This document shows, in pieces, positions 8,312 through 16,741 of a stretch of 64,000 nucleotides of DNA. Each line of letters opens with the position of its first letter. Position 1 is the first letter of the stretch. Source of the DNA: Kineosporia sp. NBRC 101731 (GTDB taxonomy: Bacteria > Actinomycetota > Actinomycetes > Actinomycetales > Kineosporiaceae). The DNA is taken from positions 434,001-498,000 of the forward strand of contig NZ_BSTC01000002.1 in assembly GCF_030269305.1 (NCBI RefSeq). The letters run 5' to 3'. The translations under genes and the position numbers were made by a program. The notes under the pieces are model-generated. The model made no database searches, had not been told where the DNA came from, and worked only from the letters and a program-made list of their open reading frames with translations.

Positions 8312-9183
8312 GCCTGTTCGGTCCCAGGGAGCTGCGAGACCCAGGGCACCTTGTCCTCGGAGGCTGCCTTCCCTTCCGGGCAGTGCCGGCGGAAGTCGCA
8401 GTACGAGCAGCCCGGTGAGGGTTTCGGCGGGAAGACGTCGCGTCCTTCGGCGTGGGCCCGATCCCCCGTGGCGGCCGCGTCACCCAGCGAGTTTGCCTCG
8501 GCCAGGCGGTTTTCCAGGCCCTCGCGGTCATAGCGCGCCACCGCCCGGGTGCCCGAGGGCAGGTGGTGCAGTTCGACCTGCACGCAGGGGCGGCGGTAGG
8601 TGCGGGCCGTGCCGACGGCGTACACGGCCAGGGCGAGGCTGGCGAAGGCGTCGGTCTCGTCCGGGGCCCGGCGCCCGGTCTTGTAGTCGACCACCACGAG
8701 TTCCCCGCCGCGCTGGTCGATCCGGTCCACCCGGCCGGACAGCGACAGCCGTTCCGTCGTCGCGGTGACCGTCTTCTCCACCCCCGCCGGTACGGCCATC
8801 GGGTCCTGCGCCGAGTCGAAGAGATACCTGCGCACCCACTCCACGGCGCGCCGCCCGGCCGCGGCCGACTGCTCACGGTCTGCGAAACCGTCGCTGAGCC
8901 AGCGTTTGCGCACCAACCCCTCCGCGCGTTCCGGCGTCCGTTGCGAGACCGGGGTACCCCACCAGTCGGCCAGCGCCGAGTGCACCGCGGCACCGATGCT
9001 GGTGTGCGCCCAGGCTCCACCCCGGCCCGGCTGGGGCTTGATCAGGTAGGTGAACCGGTAGCGGCGCGGGCAGTCCTGCCAGGTGGCCAGGCGCGTCGGG
9101 GTGCACGGGTAGAGCGGTTCGGGCATGCCGATCAGCTCGAGCTGGTCGTGCTGCTGATCCTCCTGCCGGACGTTCTGCTTCAC
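8308..9183 (-). CDS. RecB-family PD-(D/E)XK nuclease with Fe-S cysteines
   Basis: The 291-residue protein has the nuclease core SGRVDRID...VVVDYKTGRR (roughly 150-172), where the Asp and the D-x-K residues coordinate the metal. A Cys near the N terminus (WQDCPRRYRF, C38) plus a C-terminal CSYCDFRRHC triad form the four ligands of a 4Fe-4S cluster, as in AddB and Cas4. No helicase motifs are present, so it is a stand-alone nuclease; a partner helicase would be encoded elsewhere. The GTG start overlaps the PHP stop (GTGA), so the two are translationally coupled. Confidence 0.88.
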   Translation of the reverse strand: MKQNVRQEDQQHDQLELIGMPEPLYPCTPTRLATWQDCPRRYRFTYLIKPQPGRGGAWAHTSIGAAVHSALADWWGTPVSQRTPERAEGLVRKRWLSDGFADREQSAAAGRRAVEWVRRYLFDSAQDPMAVPAGVEKTVTATTERLSLSGRVDRIDQRGGELVVVDYKTGRRAPDETDAFASLALAVYAVGTARTYRRPCVQVELHHLPSGTRAVARYDREGLENRLAEANSLGDAAATGDRAHAEGRDVFPPKPSPGCSYCDFRRHCPEGKAASEDKVPWVSQLPGTEQA

Positions 9184-10025
9184 GGCCGCACCACCCGCTC
9201 CGGCGTACCCTTCGCGACGATGGCCTCCAGCACCTCGGGCGCCGTGGTGTGCTCCCCGATCCGGTTGACCTTCCCGGTGCCGTGGTAGTCGCTGGAGCCG
9301 GTCATCAGCAGTCCGAGGTCGGCGGCCAGCCCGCGCAACCGCACCCGATCGGCCTCCTCGTGATCGCGGTGCTCCACCTCCAGGCCGGCCATCCCGGCCC
9401 GGGCCAGCGTGGCGATGTCGTCGTCGGACACCAGCCGGCCGCGCCGGCCGGCGCGGGGGTGGGCCATCACCGGCACCCCGCCCGCCGCGATCACCAGCCG
9501 CACGATGAGGTCGGCCTCGGGCGAGTGGTAGGGCAGGTAGTAGCGCGAGCGGCCGTGCAGCACGGTGGCGAAAGCCTCGTCGCGGCTGGCCACGGCCCCG
9601 GCCTCGACCAGGGCGTCGGCGATGTGGGGGCGGCCCACGGCGACGTCGGGCCGGCAGTGACGCTGCACGTCGGCCCAGGTGATGTCGAAGTCTTCCGACA
9701 ACCTCTGCACCATCCGCTCGGCCCGGGTCAGCCGGTCGATCTTGGTCTGCTCCTCCTCGGCCAGCAGCGCCCGGTCGTCCGGATCGTGCAGGTAGGCCAG
9801 CATGTGCACGCCGATGCCGTGCATCTGGCAGGAGATCTCGGCCCCCGGTACCAGGGTCAGCCCCAGCTCACGGGCGGTCTTCGAGGCGGCCGGGATGCCG
9901 GCGGTGGTGTCGTGGTCGGTGAGTGCGACGACGTCCAGCCCGGCGGCCGCGGCCGCGGTCATCACCCCGGTCGGGTCGTCGGTTCCGTCCGAGGCGCTGG
10001 AGTGGGCGTGGAGATCGATTCGCAC
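9180..10025 (-). CDS. PHP-domain phosphoesterase (YciV/TrpH-like)
   Basis: The 281-residue protein starts with MRIDLHAHSSASDGTDDP, the first metal-binding motif (HxH) of PHP enzymes. Further motifs are LTDHDTTAG, GAEIS, MAHPRAGRRG and a final GSSDYHG. Relatives include the nucleoside 3',5'-bisphosphate phosphatase/5'-3' exonuclease Rnm (YciV), which is the likeliest activity. It could be transcribed from its own leaderless promoter inside the end of the DUF6758 gene (TACGCT, 7 nt, GTG), as well as with that gene. It is coupled to the nuclease gene downstream. Confidence 0.88.
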   Translation of the reverse strand: MRIDLHAHSSASDGTDDPTGVMTAAAAAGLDVVALTDHDTTAGIPAASKTARELGLTLVPGAEISCQMHGIGVHMLAYLHDPDDRALLAEEEQTKIDRLTRAERMVQRLSEDFDITWADVQRHCRPDVAVGRPHIADALVEAGAVASRDEAFATVLHGRSRYYLPYHSPEADLIVRLVIAAGGVPVMAHPRAGRRGRLVSDDDIATLARAGMAGLEVEHRDHEEADRVRLRGLAADLGLLMTGSSDYHGTGKVNRIGEHTTAPEVLEAIVAKGTPERVVRP

Positions 10026-10038
10026 GCAGGTCAGCGTA
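10026..10038 (-). promoter_or_regulatory. internal leaderless -10 element for the PHP gene
   Basis: On the minus strand TACGCT (10038-10033) is 7 nt before the GTG start at 10025. It lies across the last codons and stop of the DUF6758 gene, so PHP and nuclease could be expressed separately from it. Confidence 0.45.
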
Positions 10039-10678
10039 GGCGCGGAGTCAGGGCGCCGCAGGGCAGATCGGGCTCGGAGTCCTCGTTACGGGCATCCACG
10101 AGGGAGAACCGGTTGAGCAGGGCCAGGGCGGCAGAGCTCGGCCAGGCCAGGACCCAGAGCCAGACGCCCGAGGCCTCGCCGACGTAGGCCAGGCCGTCGT
10201 CCAGCGGGATCGACCACAGCGGCACCTCGTGGTCGTCGGCGTGCAGCTTGATCTCCGCCGGGTCGTGCGCGGCCTTCTCGGCCAGCAGAGGGCCCGGGTC
10301 GACGCCGTCCATCCCGGCCAGGTGGGCACCCAGACCGACGCCCGGCTGCTCGGCCACGAAGATCAGGTCGACCGTGGGTTCCTCGTCACCGACCTCGGGC
10401 ATCGGGTGCGGCCCGGAGACCGCGACCACGACCGCCACCGATCCCCCGGAACCGGCCCACTGCAGACCGGTGACCTGCCAGCCGTCAGGCATCGGGTGCG
10501 GTATCCAGACCGGCACCAGCGAGTCCAGCGCGACCTGACGGAGCAGCTTCTGCGTAGGCGCCTGGGCCGGGCCCACCGGCACGACGTCGCCGTGCTGTTC
10601 GCAGGTCCAGGCCGGGGCCTGATCGCCCGGTTCCCGGGCCACCGAACCACAGCGCGGGCAGGTTCGCAGAAGGGTCAC
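10031..10678 (-). CDS. DUF6758 family protein with N-terminal zinc ribbon
   Basis: The 215-residue protein starts MTLLRTCPRCGSVAREPG, and a further WTCEQHG near 25 completes a zinc-ribbon-like half site. The rest is a soluble alpha/beta domain with the segment VPVWIPHPMPDGWQVTGLQW. It matches DUF6758, which in Streptomyces also sits next to a PHP gene; function unknown. The GTG start lacks a clear ribosome site. The gap to PHP is 5 nt, so it likely heads the DUF6758-PHP-nuclease operon. Confidence 0.78.
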   Translation of the reverse strand: MTLLRTCPRCGSVAREPGDQAPAWTCEQHGDVVPVGPAQAPTQKLLRQVALDSLVPVWIPHPMPDGWQVTGLQWAGSGGSVAVVVAVSGPHPMPEVGDEEPTVDLIFVAEQPGVGLGAHLAGMDGVDPGPLLAEKAAHDPAEIKLHADDHEVPLWSIPLDDGLAYVGEASGVWLWVLAWPSSAALALLNRFSLVDARNEDSEPDLPCGALTPRLR

Positions 10679-10743
10679 CCTTTGACGGTTGCGCGCCGCG
10701 CGCCACAGGTCAAGCCGCCGCGCGAGGGCGTCTCACCGAAGCG

Positions 10744-11247
10744 TCACCGCAGGGGCTCCGGCCGGCCCGGCTGATCACCGCCGCGGCTGTCCAGATAGTT
10801 CCGTTTCGGCACCATCACCTTGCGCCGGAAGGTGCAGACCACGACGCCGTCCTGCCGGTAGCCGATGGTCTCCACGTGCACGATGCCGCGGTCGTCCTTC
10901 GACGTGGACTCCCACTTGCCCAGCACCGTGCTCTCGCCGTAGATCGTGTCGCCGTGAAAGGTCGGGGCCACGTGCCGCAGCGACTCGATCTCCAGGTTGG
11001 CGATCGCCCGGCCGGAGACGTCGGGCACCGACATCCCCAGCAGGATCGAGTAGATCAGGTTGCCCACCACCACGTTCGCGCCGAACTGGGTGCTGTGCTG
11101 CGCGTAGTGCGCGTCCAGGTGCAGCGGATGGTGGTTCATCGTGATCAGGCAGAACAGGTGGTCGTCCGCCTCGGTCACGGTCTTGCCGGGCCAGTGCCGG
11201 TAAACGGCCCCGACCTCGAACTCCTCGTAGCTGCGCCCGAACTGCAT
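10744..11247 (-). CDS. MaoC-family (hot-dog) dehydratase
   Basis: The 167-residue protein has a single hot-dog fold with the hydratase-2 motif: YRHWPGKTVTEADDHLFCLITMNHHPLHLD, where the Asp and His of the D-x4-N-x-H-like stretch are catalytic. Family members hydrate enoyl-CoA. A GAGGAGGG ribosome site precedes ATG 11247. It stands alone between the DUF6758 operon and aminopeptidase P, so the CoA substrate is open. Confidence 0.88.
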   Translation of the reverse strand: MQFGRSYEEFEVGAVYRHWPGKTVTEADDHLFCLITMNHHPLHLDAHYAQHSTQFGANVVVGNLIYSILLGMSVPDVSGRAIANLEIESLRHVAPTFHGDTIYGESTVLGKWESTSKDDRGIVHVETIGYRQDGVVVCTFRRKVMVPKRNYLDSRGGDQPGRPEPLR

Positions 11248-11372
11248 CGTGGCCCTCCTCGTCGGCGTCGCCGATCACTCTGCTCACTCTGCCCCGCCGC
11301 CCGCCGCAGCGAACCCCTCCCACCGGTGGGCTGACTCACGCGCCCGCCACTGGCAGGCGGCACAATGAGGGG

Positions 11373-12887
11373 ATGAGTGAGAACGAACCCGTCGTGCAGG
11401 GCCCCGAGGGCGAGTCGGCGAAGCCGGCGGAGGTCGAGCACCGGGAGCGACCGAACTCCCCGGCGTTCCGTCAGTTCATCGCCTCCGGGTGGGCGCCTCG
11501 TCCCGAAGGCCTGCCGGAGCGCTCCCCCGCCGCCCCCTACGCCGCCGCCCGCCGCGCCGCCCTGGCCGCCGAGCTGCCGGGTGAGCGACTCGTCCTCCCC
11601 GCCGGGGTGTTCCGGGTGCGCAGCAACGACACCGACTACCGCTTCCGCCCGCACTCCGCCTTCGCCCATCTGACCGGCCTGGGCACCGACCGGGAGCCGG
11701 ACGCCGCCCTGGTCCTGGAGCCGTCCGGCGACGGGTTCGACGCGGTGCTCTACTTCCAGCCGCGCGCCGAGCGCGACTCCGAGCAGTTCTACGCCAACCC
11801 CCGCTACGGCGAGCTCTGGGTGGGGGTGCGCCCCAGCCTGGAAGAGGTCGCGGCGGAGACCGGCCTGATCTGCCGGCCCCTGGACGAGCTGATCGACGCG
11901 GTCACGAAAGACGCCGGCGCGGTCGGCGTCCGGGTGGTGCGCGACGCCGACCCCGCCCTCGACGAGGCGATCGACGAAGCCCGCGCCGCGGCCGGCACCA
12001 GCGAGCAGGACGCGCTCGCGGCCGACCGCGACCTGGCCCGCATCCTTTCCGAACTGCGCCTGGTGAAAGACGATTTCGAGATCGCCGAGATGCGCCGGGC
12101 GATCGACGGGACGGCCCGCGGGTTCGCCGACATCGTGCGCGCCCTGCCCGAGGCCGTGGCCTCCGTGCGGGGTGAACGCGTGGTGGAGACGGTGTTCGAG
12201 AGCCGCGCCCGCCGCGAGGGCAACGGGGTCGGCTACGACACCATCGCCGCCTCCGGCCCGCACGCCTGCACCCTGCACTGGATCCGCAACGACGGCCCGG
12301 TGAACGAGTCCGACCTGGTGCTCATCGACGCCGGTATGGAGGTCGACTCGCTCTACACGGCCGACATCACCCGCACCCTGCCGGTGTCGGGCACCTTCAC
12401 CGACGCCCAGCGCCGGGTGTACCAGGCCGTGCTCGACGCCGCCGACGCCGCGTTCGCCGCCGCCCGCCCGGGTGTGAAGTTCCGGGAGGTGCACGCCGCC
12501 GCGATGACGGTGATCGCCGCCCGGCTGGAGGAATGGAACCTGCTGCCGTCGACGGCGCAGGAGTCGCTGAAGAAGGAGAACCAGTTCCACCGCCGCTGGA
12601 TGGTGCACGGCACCAGCCACCACCTCGGCATCGACGTGCACGACTGCGCCCAGGCCCGCAAGGAGATGTACCTGGACGCCGAGCTGCAGCCGGGCATGAT
12701 CTTCACCATCGAGCCCGGTCTCTACTTCGGCCCGCACGACCTGCTGGCCCCCGAGGAGTTCCGGGGCATCGGCGTCCGCATCGAGGACGACGTGCTGGTG
12801 ACCCCCGACGGGGTGGAGAACCTCTCGGCCGGCCTTCCCCGTGAGCCCGCCCAGATCGAGGCCTGGATGGCGTCCCTGCGCGCCTGA
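11373..12887 (+). CDS. pepP: Xaa-Pro aminopeptidase (aminopeptidase P, M24B)
   Basis: The 504-residue enzyme has an N-terminal AMP_N domain (FRQFIASGW to about residue 190) and a C-terminal pita-bread domain. The five metal ligands are visible: Asp in LIDAGMEVDSL, Asp in YTADITRT, His in HGTSHHLGIDVHD, Glu in TIEPGLYF and Glu in GVRIEDDVLV. It removes N-terminal residues next to proline in the cytoplasm. CACAAT lies 6 nt before the ATG and the GAGGGG touches the start codon, so leaderless initiation is likely. A terminator follows. Confidence 0.95.
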   Translation: MSENEPVVQGPEGESAKPAEVEHRERPNSPAFRQFIASGWAPRPEGLPERSPAAPYAAARRAALAAELPGERLVLPAGVFRVRSNDTDYRFRPHSAFAHLTGLGTDREPDAALVLEPSGDGFDAVLYFQPRAERDSEQFYANPRYGELWVGVRPSLEEVAAETGLICRPLDELIDAVTKDAGAVGVRVVRDADPALDEAIDEARAAAGTSEQDALAADRDLARILSELRLVKDDFEIAEMRRAIDGTARGFADIVRALPEAVASVRGERVVETVFESRARREGNGVGYDTIAASGPHACTLHWIRNDGPVNESDLVLIDAGMEVDSLYTADITRTLPVSGTFTDAQRRVYQAVLDAADAAFAAARPGVKFREVHAAAMTVIAARLEEWNLLPSTAQESLKKENQFHRRWMVHGTSHHLGIDVHDCAQARKEMYLDAELQPGMIFTIEPGLYFGPHDLLAPEEFRGIGVRIEDDVLVTPDGVENLSAGLPREPAQIEAWMASLRA

Positions 12888-12892
12888 CACGC

Positions 12893-12940
12893 AGCGTCAC
12901 AGCCCGTTCCCGGTGCCCCGGGGGCGGGCTGTAACGCTTT
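12893..12940. terminator. hairpin terminator after pepP
   Basis: AGCGTCACAGCCCG (12893-12906) pairs with CGGGCTGTAACGCT (12925-12938) with a single mismatch, and TTT follows. Confidence 0.8.
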
Positions 12941-13199
12941 GGCGCAGGTGCACGATGTACTTCTGGGCGTGAGCCCGGGGCAGACTGATCACGGCGCGTG
13001 TTCACACGGGCAAGGCCAATCCGTTACCGGCTCTTCCGGCTGATGTCCAGAGTTTCCGGCGTCGGTCGGGCTACCCAAGGGTTAGCATGAGCGGCGGCCG
13101 AACGATGTTCCGGTAACGCCCGGACAGCTGGTCAAGAGCAAGCTCGGGCGACCGATGTTGCAGGTCGACGATAGTTCCCGGATGAGGGAGGTGAGATCG
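12941..13199. other. gene-free leader region upstream of corA
   Basis: No gene is supported. The region holds the promoter of the downstream unit. TAGCAT near 13084 and short A/T-rich patches could be -10 elements. Together with the small ORF and hairpin that follow, the leader of corA may exceed 250 nt. Confidence 0.35.
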
Positions 13200-13301
13200 G
13201 TGCCGTCCAGAGATGACACCCCTGCCAGTACCGACTCCCCCGCGGAACGCGAGCTCCGCGCTGCCCTCCCGATGATCGCGGGGGTCTGCGGAGCTCTCTG
13301 A
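13200..13301 (+). CDS. possible 33-residue upstream ORF ahead of corA
   Basis: A GTG at 13200 is preceded by GGGAGGTGAG with about 5 nt spacing, the best ribosome site in this leader. It encodes MPSRDDTPASTDSPAERE (first 18 residues) and ends AGVCGAL. The front is acidic and proline-rich, like the MgtL leader peptide that controls an enterobacterial Mg2+ transporter. It ends just before a hairpin. No homologue is known to me; it may be a leader peptide or chance. Confidence 0.4.
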   Translation: MPSRDDTPASTDSPAERELRAALPMIAGVCGAL

Positions 13302-13329
13302 GGGTTGCGCGCCGATCACGGCGCCACCC
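13302..13329 (+). promoter_or_regulatory. hairpin between the upstream ORF and corA
   Basis: GGGT (13302-13305) and GCGCCG (13309-13314) pair with CGGCGC (13319-13324) and ACCC (13326-13329) around an ATCA loop. It begins at the nucleotide after the stop codon of the small ORF. It has no U-tract, so it is not a plain terminator. Confidence 0.4.
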
Positions 13330-13368
13330 TTCCGCGGGGCATGCCTGCCCACCGGAGGTGAAAGACCC

Positions 13369-14508
13369 ATGGCCCGCACCAACCGCACCGGCCTCGCCCG
13401 GTCCCTGGCCCTTCCCCGCGCCCAGCTGCGCAACGTCTACCCGGCGCTGCGTTACGGGCCCCTCGACGTGCTCAAGCAGCACATCGACGACACCTCCAGC
13501 GCGACCAGCGGGCTCCTCGACGCAGCGGTGGACTGGGGCCTGTACAGCACCGGCCGCCGGGTACCGTCGAACGACTTCCAGCACGCCGTGCGGACCGCCC
13601 AGAAGGGTGAGGGTTTCGTCTGGCTGGGTCTGCACGAGCCGTCCTCCGAGCAGCTCGAGCAGCTCGGTGAGGTCTTCTCACTGCACCCCCTCGCCCTCGA
13701 GGACGCCTCCGGCGCCCGTCAGCGTCCCAAGCTGGAACGCCACGAGAACGACATGTTCCTGGCCATGCGCACGCTTGCCTACGTGGATTCGGTCGACCGC
13801 GACGCCGGTGGTGACGTGGTCGAGACGGGCGCCGTGATGGTGTTCGTCGGCGAGTACTTCGTCATCACCGTGCGCCACGGCAAGCACACCGCGCTGGCCG
13901 GGCTGCGGCGTCACCTGGAGGGCAACCCCGAGCAGCTGTCGCTCGGTCCCTCCGCCGTGCTGCACGCCGTCGCCGACAAGGTGGTCGACGAGTACCTGGC
14001 CGTCGTCGACGCGGTGCAGCAGGATCTCGAGGAGATCGAGAGCACGGTGTTCGCCCCTCGCGGCAACACCGACATCGAGCGCATCTACCAGCTCAAGCGC
14101 GACGTCATCGAGATGAAGCGCACCGTGCAGCCTCTCGCGGCACCCCTGCGCGAACTCTCCGAGCGGCCCCGCCGGCTGGTCCACGCCGAGATCCGGGAGT
14201 ACTTCCGCGACGTCTCCGATCACCTGGCCCGCGTGCACGAGCAGGTCGCCGGTTTCGACGAGCTGCTCACCTCGATCCTGCAGGCCGGCCTGGCCCGGGT
14301 CTCGATCGCCGAGAACGAGGACATGCGCAAGATCTCGGCCTGGGTCGCGATCGCCGCGGTGCCCACGATGATCGCCGGCATCTACGGCATGAACTTCGAG
14401 TACATGCCGGAACTGCATCAGACCTGGGGTTATCCGGCCGTACTCGGCCTGATGGGAACGGTCTGTGCCGGGCTGTTCCGGGGCTTCAAGCGAAACGGCT
14501 GGTTGTAG
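13369..14508 (+). CDS. corA: CorA-family magnesium/cobalt transporter
   Basis: The 379-residue protein has a large cytoplasmic N-terminal domain, a long stalk helix (about 215-320) and two C-terminal membrane segments. The selectivity motif GMN is at 340-342 (IYGMNFEYMPE) after the first membrane helix, and the chain ends with basic FRGFKRNGWL on the cytoplasmic side. It makes a pentameric Mg2+/Co2+ channel. GGAGGTGAAAGACCC precedes ATG 13369. The leader with the small ORF and hairpin suggests ion-dependent control. A P1 peptidase gene follows after 8 nt, probably co-transcribed. Confidence 0.95.
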   Translation: MARTNRTGLARSLALPRAQLRNVYPALRYGPLDVLKQHIDDTSSATSGLLDAAVDWGLYSTGRRVPSNDFQHAVRTAQKGEGFVWLGLHEPSSEQLEQLGEVFSLHPLALEDASGARQRPKLERHENDMFLAMRTLAYVDSVDRDAGGDVVETGAVMVFVGEYFVITVRHGKHTALAGLRRHLEGNPEQLSLGPSAVLHAVADKVVDEYLAVVDAVQQDLEEIESTVFAPRGNTDIERIYQLKRDVIEMKRTVQPLAAPLRELSERPRRLVHAEIREYFRDVSDHLARVHEQVAGFDELLTSILQAGLARVSIAENEDMRKISAWVAIAAVPTMIAGIYGMNFEYMPELHQTWGYPAVLGLMGTVCAGLFRGFKRNGWL

Positions 14509-14516
14509 GAGGCACC

Positions 14517-15584
14517 ATGGTGGACGTCGACGGGCCCCATCCCCTCTGGGGTTCCCTCACGGACGTGCCCGGCTTCCGGGTCGGGCACGCCCAGCGCATC
14601 GGAGACGGCCGGCTGAGCGGGGTCACGGTGGTGGTTCCGCCGCCGGGCACGGTCGGGGCCGTCGACGTGCGCGGAGGCGGCCCGGGCACGCACGAGACCG
14701 ATGCCCTCGACCCGACCACCCTGGTACCCACGGTGGACGCTGTAGTCCTCACCGGCGGAAGCGCTTTCGGGCTCGCCGCGGCCGGTGGCGTGCAGCAGTG
14801 GTGCCTGGAGCAGGGTCTCGGGTTCGCCGCCGGCCCGCCGTCCGACCCGGGATCGATCCTGGTGCCGATCGTGCCCGCCGCCGCCATTTTCGACCTCGGC
14901 CGCGGGGGCGACCTGACCGCCCGGCCGGATGCCGCCCTCGGGTACGAGGCCGCCGGCAACCTCGGCACCACCACCCCTCGTGGCGTGATCGGCGCCGGCA
15001 CAGGCGCTCTGGCCGCGCGAACCACCCTGAAGGGTGGCATCGGCACGGCCTGTGTGCACCTGCCGGACGGGGTTGTCGTCGGCGCCGTCGTCGTGCTCAA
15101 CGCCCTGGGCTCGCCACTCGATGCGACCACCGGCGCGCTGCTCGGAACCGCCTTCGTACCGCCCGGACTCCCCCGCCCACCGGCCCCCGATCCGGCCGAG
15201 TACGCCTCGTACGTGCAGGACGTCACGACCGCAGCCCCCGCCGCCAACACCACCCTCGCCGTCGTGGCCACCAATGCCGCACTCGACCCGGCCCGGTCCC
15301 GCCGCACCGCCACCGCGGCCCACGACGGCCTGGCCCGCTCCCTGACCCCCGCCCACACCCTGCTCGACGGCGACACGGTCTTCGTCCTGGCCTCCGGTGA
15401 GATCGAGGTGGACCTCCCGGCCGTGGTCGCGATCCAGGCGGCCGCCGCCGACGCGGTGATGCTGGCCGTCATGGACGCCGTCCTGGCCGCGACGAGCATC
15501 GACGCGACGTCGACCCAAGGCGTGAAAGCCCCTTCCTACCGAACCCTTTTCCCCTCCGTCAGCAACACCCCCACCCCGCCGTGA
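14517..15584 (+). CDS. P1-family peptidase (DmpA/BapA-like)
   Basis: The 355-residue protein carries family signatures GSLTDVPGFRVGHAQ near the N terminus, LTGGSAFGLAAAGGVQQW (about 80-97) and VVATNAAL (about 246). In DmpA-type enzymes the chain cuts itself and the freed Ser/Thr is the nucleophile; here the cut site would lie close to the TNAAL segment. Substrates may be N-terminal residues of peptides or beta-peptides. TAGGAGGCACC precedes the ATG. It overlaps nothing and lies 8 nt after corA. A palindromic repeat lies behind it. Confidence 0.88.
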   Translation: MVDVDGPHPLWGSLTDVPGFRVGHAQRIGDGRLSGVTVVVPPPGTVGAVDVRGGGPGTHETDALDPTTLVPTVDAVVLTGGSAFGLAAAGGVQQWCLEQGLGFAAGPPSDPGSILVPIVPAAAIFDLGRGGDLTARPDAALGYEAAGNLGTTTPRGVIGAGTGALAARTTLKGGIGTACVHLPDGVVVGAVVVLNALGSPLDATTGALLGTAFVPPGLPRPPAPDPAEYASYVQDVTTAAPAANTTLAVVATNAALDPARSRRTATAAHDGLARSLTPAHTLLDGDTVFVLASGEIEVDLPAVVAIQAAAADAVMLAVMDAVLAATSIDATSTQGVKAPSYRTLFPSVSNTPTPP

Positions 15585-15615
15585 CCAGGCCGACCTTCCC
15601 CAAAAAATACTTGTT

Positions 15616-15698
15616 CGTGATCATGCAAAACCTCCCCAGAGTTCTAGAACACACGCGGTCAGAGTTCTAGAACACCGGGGAGATTTTGCATGATCACG
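15616..15698. repeat. long intergenic palindromic element (copy 1)
   Basis: Arms 15616-15637 and 15677-15698 are 22 bp long and complementary except for one G-U type mismatch; both read CGTGATCATGCAAAA then (C/T)CTCCCC. The loop holds two identical 16-bp direct repeats CAGAGTTCTAGAACAC (15637-15652, 15660-15675). It lies between convergent genes. The arm sequence returns at 25555-25602 and in weaker form elsewhere. Confidence 0.9.
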
Positions 15699-15723
15699 GA
15701 AAGGGGGGGTGGGGCCAAAACGC

Positions 15724-15763
15724 CGTAGGGGGGCGCCTCCTGGATCGGAGACGCCCCCCTACG
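15724..15763. terminator. terminator hairpin between convergent genes
   Basis: CGTAGGGGGGCGCCTCC (15724-15740) pairs with GGAGACGCCCCCCTACG (about 15747-15763) with one G-U, around TGGATC. It lies 13 bp past the stop of the minus-strand stress-type gene. Confidence 0.85.
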
Positions 15764-15775
15764 CGGAACTACTGC

Positions 15776-16741
15776 CTACTGCTCCGGGTCGGGCTGGACC
15801 GGCTGCGGCTGGGTAGCCTGCGGCTGCTCCTGGGTCGCCCGTGGCTCGGCTGCTCGCCGCTCGGCCGCTTCCCGCTCAGCCTGCTGGCGGCGGTACTTCT
15901 CGGCTTCTTCACGCTCGGCTGCCTCGCGCTCCTCGGCCTTCTTGCGGTCGATCATCTCGCTGTAGGTCGGACCGCTGACCGGCGGCGGAGGCTGGTCCTG
16001 CGGAGCCGGCTGACCGTACTGCCCCGGCTGGCCGTACTGACCGGGCTGGCCGTACTGACCGGGCTGGCCGTACTGACCGGGCTGACCCGGCGGCGGCGAG
16101 CTCACGGGCGGCTGGCCCCAGGGCTGACCCCACGGCTGGCCCTGCGGCGGCTGCTGGGGATACGGCGGCTGCTGCGGGTAGGACTGCGGGTAAGGCTGGG
16201 GGGCCGGGGCTGTCTGGGTGACAGGGCGCGCGGGCTGGCTACGCGGGCCACCCTCTTCGGCCAGCTTGTTCAGCAGCTGACGGGCGGGGCCGGCCTGCTC
16301 GGTGAGACAGAGCACCCGGTACTCGCCGGCGACGATCTGGCTGGTGCTGGTGAAGTCGCGCCGCCCACCGGTGAAGGCGTAGGAGATGAGCCCGAACAGC
16401 CCACCGAACGCCGCGCCGATCAGCATGGCCGCGAAAATGCTGAAGCTCTCGGCGGTACCGAAGAGCGAGATCAGCAAACCCACGAAGAGACCGAACCAGG
16501 CACCCGAGAGCAGCCCGGCCACGGCCACGCGGGAGTAGGTCAGACGACCGGTGACCCGTTCGACCATCTGCAGGTCGACTCCGACGATGGTCACGGCCTG
16601 CACGGGAAAGTGGTTGTCGGAGAGGTAGTCGACCGCACGCTGGGCCTCGGCGTAGGTGGCGTACTGCGCGATGGTGTCGCCACGCGGCGGTGTGGGCAGG
16701 CCCGGCTGGGACTGGGCCCGGAGCGGGCTGAGGTTCGACAT
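15776..16741 (-). CDS. general stress protein-like membrane protein with repeat/coiled-coil tail
   Basis: From ATG 16741 (GGGAG 9 nt upstream) the protein has 321 residues. An N-terminal GSP17M-like domain (IAQYATYAEAQRAVDYLSDN) precedes two membrane helices (about 75-125) and a conserved EYRVLCLT segment. The rest is cytoplasmic: a Pro/Gln region with four GQYGQP hexapeptides, then a charged coiled coil ([20 protein letters not shown]) and an E/P/Q tail. It resembles Rv1234, which also lies near corA. The role is probably in envelope stress; unproven. An upstream ATG (16777) lacks a ribosome site. Confidence 0.8.
   Translation of the reverse strand: MSNLSPLRAQSQPGLPTPPRGDTIAQYATYAEAQRAVDYLSDNHFPVQAVTIVGVDLQMVERVTGRLTYSRVAVAGLLSGAWFGLFVGLLISLFGTAESFSIFAAMLIGAAFGGLFGLISYAFTGGRRDFTSTSQIVAGEYRVLCLTEQAGPARQLLNKLAEEGGPRSQPARPVTQTAPAPQPYPQSYPQQPPYPQQPPQGQPWGQPWGQPPVSSPPPGQPGQYGQPGQYGQPGQYGQPGQYGQPAPQDQPPPPVSGPTYSEMIDRKKAEEREAAEREEAEKYRRQQAEREAAERRAAEPRATQEQPQATQPQPVQPDPEQ
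16009..16086. repeat. 18-bp tandem repeat encoding GQYGQP
   Basis: Four copies of an 18-bp unit (CTGGCCGTACTGACCGGG on the plus strand), with small variations at the ends, lie in the tail of the stress-type protein. The reading frame is kept, so copy-number changes would alter only the linker length. Confidence 0.85.

Noticed and set aside
8308-10025. Nuclease plus PHP gene as a phage-defence cassette
   Set aside because: DUF6758-PHP-type neighbours are ordinary actinobacterial chromosomal genes; no helicase, ATPase or toxin component is next to them.
11175-12890. 571-codon minus-strand frame over pepP
   Set aside because: Fully antisense to aminopeptidase P, which has all catalytic residues. 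High GC explains the lack of stops.
13071-13433. 120-codon minus-strand frame upstream of corA
   Set aside because: Arg-rich, no ribosome site, overlaps the corA start and the leader elements; likely a shadow.
15616-15698. Possible CRISPR or integrase attachment site because of repeated CAGAGTTCTAGAACAC
   Set aside because: Only two copies inside a palindrome loop; no spacer array, cas gene, integrase or duplicated gene end is near.
16009-16086. Tandem repeat as a CRISPR-like array
   Set aside because: The unit is in frame, without spacers, and encodes GQYGQP in a protein linker.
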